From assembly GCA_013140705.1 (NCBI GenBank), contig JABFSH010000051.1, forward strand, positions 1 through 41,072: a stretch of 41,072 nt of DNA. Reading direction: 5' to 3'. Of this stretch, positions 37,772-41,072 are shown in pieces (within the stretch, counting starts at the first letter, position 1; every line of letters begins with the position of its first letter). Position numbers and translations under genes: made by a program. The notes beneath the pieces are model-generated. The model was not told the origin of the DNA. It searched no databases and saw only the letters and a list, made by a program, of their open reading frames with translations. This DNA comes from Methylococcaceae bacterium. Its GTDB lineage: Bacteria > Pseudomonadota > Gammaproteobacteria > Methylococcales > Methylomonadaceae.

Positions 37772-37780
37772 TGTGGAAAA
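37772..37780 (-). promoter_or_regulatory. DnaA-box-like site
   Basis: TTTTCCACA on the minus strand, matching TTWTNCACA; fourth such site within 250 bp. Confidence 0.4.
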
Positions 37781-37963
37781 ATAGCCTGGTGATTTTTAAC
37801 TAGCGCATGAAAGTGAGGGGCAAAATACGATTTGACCTTTATATGCCAATTGTTTCCCTGAAGGTTTATTAACGCGTTTATATGAAAATATTGTCGTTAA
37901 AATAAAACAAGGGGCAATGGCTGAAGTGTTATAAAATTAACGCTTCTTAATTTGAAGACTTAA

Positions 37964-37980
37964 TTTTCGATAGTCGAAAA
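37964..37980. promoter_or_regulatory. Palindrome adjacent to nrdR start
   Basis: TTTTCGA-TAG-TCGAAAA, perfect 7-bp arms, 17 bp upstream of the nrdR ATG. It may be an operator or a short mRNA hairpin near the ribosome site. It does not match the NrdR-box consensus. Confidence 0.3.
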
Positions 37981-37997
37981 ATAATGGCCAAGGTTTT

Positions 37998-38450
37998 ATG
38001 CGATGTCCTTTTTGTGCAACACAAGATACCCGAGTGCTGGATTCTCGATTGGCAAATGAAGGAGATCAGGTTCGACGTCGGCGTGAATGTACGGCTTGCA
38101 AGGAAAGATTTACGACCTATGAAGTCGCTGAACTAGCCCTGCCCCGTATAGTAAAACGTGATGGTATGCGTCAGCCTTTTGAGGAAATCAAGCTACGAGC
38201 AGGCATGCACAAGGCACTGGAGAAACGACCTGTTGACAGCGACGATATTGAAGCGGCCATCAATCGGATCAAGAAAGATTTAATGGGTAAGGGGGAACGG
38301 GAAATTTCCACGCAAGAACTGGGCGAGAAAGTCATGAAAGAGCTGAGTATTTTGGACCATGTGGCTTTTGTGCGTTTTGCATCGGTTTATCGTAGCTTTC
38401 AGGATGTCAGCGAATTTACCGACATTATCGAGAATCTGCAAAAAAAATAA
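37998..38450 (+). CDS. nrdR: Transcriptional repressor NrdR
   Basis: Nucleotide-sensing repressor of ribonucleotide reductase genes. 150 residues, normal. N-terminal zinc ribbon with Cys3, Cys6, Cys31, Cys34, followed by the ATP-cone domain ([20 protein letters not shown] onward). It is the first gene of nrdR-ribD-ribE-ribBX, the standard gammaproteobacterial arrangement, 2 bp before ribD. Confidence 0.97.
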   Translation: MRCPFCATQDTRVLDSRLANEGDQVRRRRECTACKERFTTYEVAELALPRIVKRDGMRQPFEEIKLRAGMHKALEKRPVDSDDIEAAINRIKKDLMGKGEREISTQELGEKVMKELSILDHVAFVRFASVYRSFQDVSEFTDIIENLQKK

Positions 38451-38452
38451 GT

Positions 38453-39544
38453 ATGTCACAGTTAATCGCTCAAGATGCCTTTTTCATGGCAAGAGCACTT
38501 CAGCTAGCCAAAAACGGTCACTACACGACCAAGCCAAACCCCAGAGTGGGCTGTGTTTTAGTCAGGAATAACATTGTGCTCGGTGAAGGTTGGCATGCCA
38601 GGGCGGGTTGTGCTCATGCTGAGGTTGATGCCTTAAAGAAATTGCACGATGTAAAAGGTGCTACTGCATACGTCACCTTGGAGCCTTGCAGTCATCACGG
38701 CCGGACTCCGCCCTGTTCTGATGCGCTGATACATGCCGGCGTTTCAAGGGTTGTTGTTGCGATGCAGGATCCCAACCCAATGGTTTCGGGTCGTGGGCTG
38801 GAAAAACTTAAAAATGCCGGTATCGAAGTGATCTGCGGCATATTACAAGAAGATGCGGTTAACCTAAATCGCGGATTTATTAAACGAATGACGGAAAACA
38901 AACCCTTTGTTCGATCGAAGTTGGCCATGAGTCTGGATGGACGCACGGCCATGGCATCCGGCGAAAGTCAATGGATAACATCCGAACAGGCCAGAGTCGA
39001 TGTGCACAAGCTGAGGGCTGAAAGCTGTGCGCTGGTAACGGGTATTAATTCCGTGCTGGCGGATAATCCTCTATTCAATGCCCGTGTCGACTTTGATGTC
39101 GTACAACCGGTGAGAGTGGTCCTGGATTCTGAACTGAAAATGCCACTTAACGCCCGCTTGCATACGGTGACTGGACGTTGTTTGATTTTAACCTGCGCCA
39201 ATCAACCTGAGAAAGCTGCACGATTGCTGGATGCCGGTTTCGAAGTTTATCACTGCGCTGAAAAAAATGGCCGGCTTGACTTACACGCGGTCATGACATT
39301 TCTGGCGACGCAGCAAATCAACGAGGTCCTGGTTGAAGCTGGATCCATTTTGAATGGCGCGTTTCTTGAAGAAGACCTGATTGATGAAATGGTCATCTAT
39401 ATGGCTAGTGCGATATTGGGCGATCAGGGACGCGGCTTGTTTCATCTGCCACATCTACAGAAAATGTCCGATAGAAAAATTTTTAAGCTTCGGGATGCCA
39501 GGCAAATCGGTCCAGATTTAAAGTTGACACTTACACGCGATTAA
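38453..39544 (+). CDS. ribD: Riboflavin biosynthesis deaminase/reductase RibD
   Basis: Bifunctional enzyme for the second and third steps from GTP: pyrimidine deaminase then NADPH-dependent reductase. 363 residues. Zinc deaminase motifs HAE (55-57) and PCSHHGRTPPC (78-88); reductase domain from about 150 with KLAMSLDGRTA and VLVEAGSILNGAF. Cotranscribed with ribE and ribBX. Confidence 0.97.
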   Translation: MSQLIAQDAFFMARALQLAKNGHYTTKPNPRVGCVLVRNNIVLGEGWHARAGCAHAEVDALKKLHDVKGATAYVTLEPCSHHGRTPPCSDALIHAGVSRVVVAMQDPNPMVSGRGLEKLKNAGIEVICGILQEDAVNLNRGFIKRMTENKPFVRSKLAMSLDGRTAMASGESQWITSEQARVDVHKLRAESCALVTGINSVLADNPLFNARVDFDVVQPVRVVLDSELKMPLNARLHTVTGRCLILTCANQPEKAARLLDAGFEVYHCAEKNGRLDLHAVMTFLATQQINEVLVEAGSILNGAFLEEDLIDEMVIYMASAILGDQGRGLFHLPHLQKMSDRKIFKLRDARQIGPDLKLTLTRD

Positions 39545-39555
39545 TCAGAGCTTTT

Positions 39556-40212
39556 ATGTTTACAGGCATCATCTTGGCAGTGGGACAAATCAAGGCTATT
39601 CAGCACAAGTCTGGCGATTGCCGATTAACGGTTGATACCGGACAGCTGGATCTCAGTGAGGCTTCTCTCGGCGACAGTATCGCGGTGAACGGTGTTTGCC
39701 TGACAGCCGTAGAATTAGGCAAACATTATTTTTGTGCGGATGTCTCCAATGAAACTTTGTCCAGAACAATATTGAAGAACGCAAGCATCGGGACACCGGT
39801 CAATCTTGAACTGGCAATAACACCGTCAACGCGCATGGGCGGGCATATTGTCAGCGGTCACGTTGATGGTATCGGGTCGGTTATCGAGAAAATGCCGGAT
39901 GGACGTTCGTTTCGTTTTAAAGTAAAAGCGCCTGATAACCTGGCTAAATATATTGCAGAGAAAGGTTCGATTTGCATTAATGGTATAAGTCTTACCGTTA
40001 ATGAAGTTATTGGTGCAATATTTAGTGTTAATATTGTTCCTCACACTCTCCAGGAAACCACTTTGGGTTTGACTGTAGCCGGAACGCAAGTCAATCTGGA
40101 AGTGGATTTGCTGGCACGTTACATGGAGCGATTAATGCTGGGCGAATCGGCAGCCACCGATCAGGGTGGAATTACCGCAGAATTACTGCATAAAAGCGGC
40201 TTTTTACCCTAA
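39556..40212 (+). CDS. ribE: Riboflavin synthase alpha chain
   Basis: Dismutates two lumazine molecules to riboflavin. 218 residues made of two homologous lumazine-binding barrels, each with a related G-D-S-I-A/K-G-S-I and N-G-V/I-C/S-L-T pattern ([17 protein letters not shown] and [15 protein letters not shown]). Opening MFTGII and [10 protein letters not shown] are signature sequences. Gap of 11 bp after ribD. Confidence 0.97.
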   Translation: MFTGIILAVGQIKAIQHKSGDCRLTVDTGQLDLSEASLGDSIAVNGVCLTAVELGKHYFCADVSNETLSRTILKNASIGTPVNLELAITPSTRMGGHIVSGHVDGIGSVIEKMPDGRSFRFKVKAPDNLAKYIAEKGSICINGISLTVNEVIGAIFSVNIVPHTLQETTLGLTVAGTQVNLEVDLLARYMERLMLGESAATDQGGITAELLHKSGFLP

Positions 40213-40227
40213 CCCTTTAAGACGACC

Positions 40228-41072
40228 GTGAATACAATCGAAGAAATCATAGAAGATTTGCGCTTAGGTAAAATGGTTATCATCATGGATGATGAAGATC
40301 GTGAAAATGAAGGCGATCTGGTCATGGCGGCTGCATTCACCCGGCCGGAAGATGTTAATTTTATGGCACGGTATGGCCGCGGTCTGATTTGTCTGACCTT
40401 GACCAGTGAACGTTGTCAGAAATTGCGACTGCCGCTGATGGTCAATGAGAATAAAACGGCGCACTCGACTAATTTCACTGTTTCCATAGAAGCGGCGACA
40501 GGAGTGACAACCGGAATCTCAGCTGCAGACAGGGCCCGAACTATTCAATGCGCCGTGGCAGATAACGCCAGGCCCGATGACTTGGTACAGCCGGGTCACA
40601 TTTTCCCCCTCATGGCCAAATCCGGTGGCGTATTGAATCGTTCCGGACATACCGAAGCAGGGTGCGATCTGGCGCGGTTAGCCGGTGTAGAGCCTGCGGC
40701 TGTAATCGTTGAAATACTGAATGACGATGGGTCGATGGCCAGACGGCCGGATTTGGAAATATTTGCACAGCAACACAATCTTAAAATCGGTACGATTGCT
40801 GATTTGATTCATTATCGAATACAGAATGAAAATACGCTGGAACGCATCAGTGAATGCGCTTTCCCAACGGAATTCGGTAATTTTCGTCTCTATGCCTATC
40901 AGGACAGGAATGACAATAATCTGCATCTGGCGCTGGTGATGGGGCAGATATCCGGTGACGAGCCGGTGCTGGTCAGAGTCCATGCGCGCAATTTACTGGA
41001 TGATGTGTTTGCATCAAGGCGTAGTGAAGGTACTGTTTCAATTCGAGCAGCAGTGGCGAAGATAGCCGAGGA
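40228..41072 (+). CDS. ribBX: RibB fused to a degenerate GTP cyclohydrolase II domain (partial)
   Basis: Open to the right edge, 281 codons visible. Starts with GTG at 40228, 15 bp after ribE. The first 200 residues are a complete dihydroxybutanone-phosphate synthase: [10 protein letters not shown] (21-30), TGISAADRA, and [14 protein letters not shown] (140-153). A GTP-cyclohydrolase-II-like part follows (about 205 on), but the zinc cysteines of RibA are replaced: Asn255, Ser266 and Gly268 stand at the three positions ([18 protein letters not shown] against HSECLTGD...RCDCG). That matches the RibBX type described in proteobacteria, in which only RibB is active. A separate ribA is then expected elsewhere. 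Confidence 0.93.
   Translation, partial: MNTIEEIIEDLRLGKMVIIMDDEDRENEGDLVMAAAFTRPEDVNFMARYGRGLICLTLTSERCQKLRLPLMVNENKTAHSTNFTVSIEAATGVTTGISAADRARTIQCAVADNARPDDLVQPGHIFPLMAKSGGVLNRSGHTEAGCDLARLAGVEPAAVIVEILNDDGSMARRPDLEIFAQQHNLKIGTIADLIHYRIQNENTLERISECAFPTEFGNFRLYAYQDRNDNNLHLALVMGQISGDEPVLVRVHARNLLDDVFASRRSEGTVSIRAAVAKIAE

Larger units (their letters stand above)
37303..37997. other. AT-rich non-coding region upstream of nrdR
   Basis: About 695 bp, strongly AT-rich, with no frame longer than about 20 codons that looks real. It holds four matches to the relaxed DnaA-box pattern TTWTNCACA (listed separately) and a 17-bp palindrome next to nrdR. Possibly a regulatory or DnaA-binding region. Confidence 0.6.

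Noticed and set aside
37303-37997. Chromosomal replication origin
   Set aside because: DnaA boxes are present, but there is no dnaA/dnaN/mnmG context and genes on both sides run the same way. Reported only as a DnaA-box cluster.
37861-37997. FMN riboswitch before the nrdR-rib operon
   Set aside because: The conserved RFN-element sequence blocks are not visible upstream of nrdR, ribD or ribBX.
1-41072. CRISPR arrays, insertion sequences, prophage or integrative elements
   Set aside because: No regularly spaced direct repeats with spacers, no transposase or integrase, and no terminal repeats were seen. The GVxKY protein repeats are diverged at DNA level and coding.

Overview
The window looks like chromosomal DNA of a gammaproteobacterium that assimilates C1 compounds by the ribulose monophosphate (RuMP) cycle, most likely a type I methanotroph (order Methylococcales) or a close methylotroph. 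This rests on a single-strand cluster of 3-hexulose-6-phosphate synthase, 6-phospho-3-hexuloisomerase, transketolase, transaldolase and class II fructose-bisphosphate aldolase, and on gammaproteobacterial neighbours (rpsU-yqeY-dnaG-rpoD, nrdR-ribD-ribE-ribBX, RapA, RlmG, EfpL). No methane monooxygenase or methanol dehydrogenase gene lies in the window, so methanotrophy itself is inferred.

Layout. 0.2-8.3 kb (minus strand): a large Lhr-type helicase, a CvfB-like S1 RNA-binding protein and the RNA polymerase recycling ATPase RapA. 8.5-9.8 kb: a small His-rich glycine-zipper exported protein convergent with a NagD-like HAD phosphatase. 10.2-18.2 kb (plus strand): the RuMP cluster. 18.2-21.8 kb (minus strand): a small lipoprotein, a flavin disulfide oxidoreductase coupled to a TVP38/DedA membrane protein, then folK-folB. 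21.9-23.5 kb: plsY (+) and tsaD (-). 23.6-28.0 kb: rpsU, yqeY, dnaG, rpoD and a CAU-anticodon tRNA. 28.1-31.5 kb: metK-ahcY-metF, the SAM/SAH/methyl-folate cycle. 31.7-34.1 kb: argS and a SPOR protein. 34.3-37.3 kb: a secreted protein with a PEP-CTERM-like tail, efpL, rlmG and a previously untracked 50-residue membrane protein. 37.3-38.0 kb: AT-rich non-coding DNA with several DnaA-box-like sites. 38.0-41.1 kb: nrdR and riboflavin genes, the last cut by the window edge.

The most unusual content is a pair of adjacent genes (about 13.7-15.65 kb) inserted between transketolase and transaldolase. Both encode many copies of one short motif, roughly (S/T)-G-V-x-(K/R)-Y-(L/I/V)-x-x-Q. The first protein has a signal peptide, a duplicated 18-residue outside motif, one membrane segment, and four copies of the motif on a predicted cytoplasmic tail. 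The second is a basic soluble protein with 16 clear plus 2 worn copies, mostly in a 20-residue register. I do not recognise either family. The architecture and position suggest a multivalent scaffold, possibly membrane-tethered, for RuMP-cycle enzymes; this is a hypothesis.

Other points of interest are inverted repeats in three gaps of the RuMP cluster, a cluster of DnaA-box matches upstream of nrdR, loss of all three zinc cysteines in the cyclohydrolase-II-like domain of the RibB fusion, and several starts that differ from the longest open frame.
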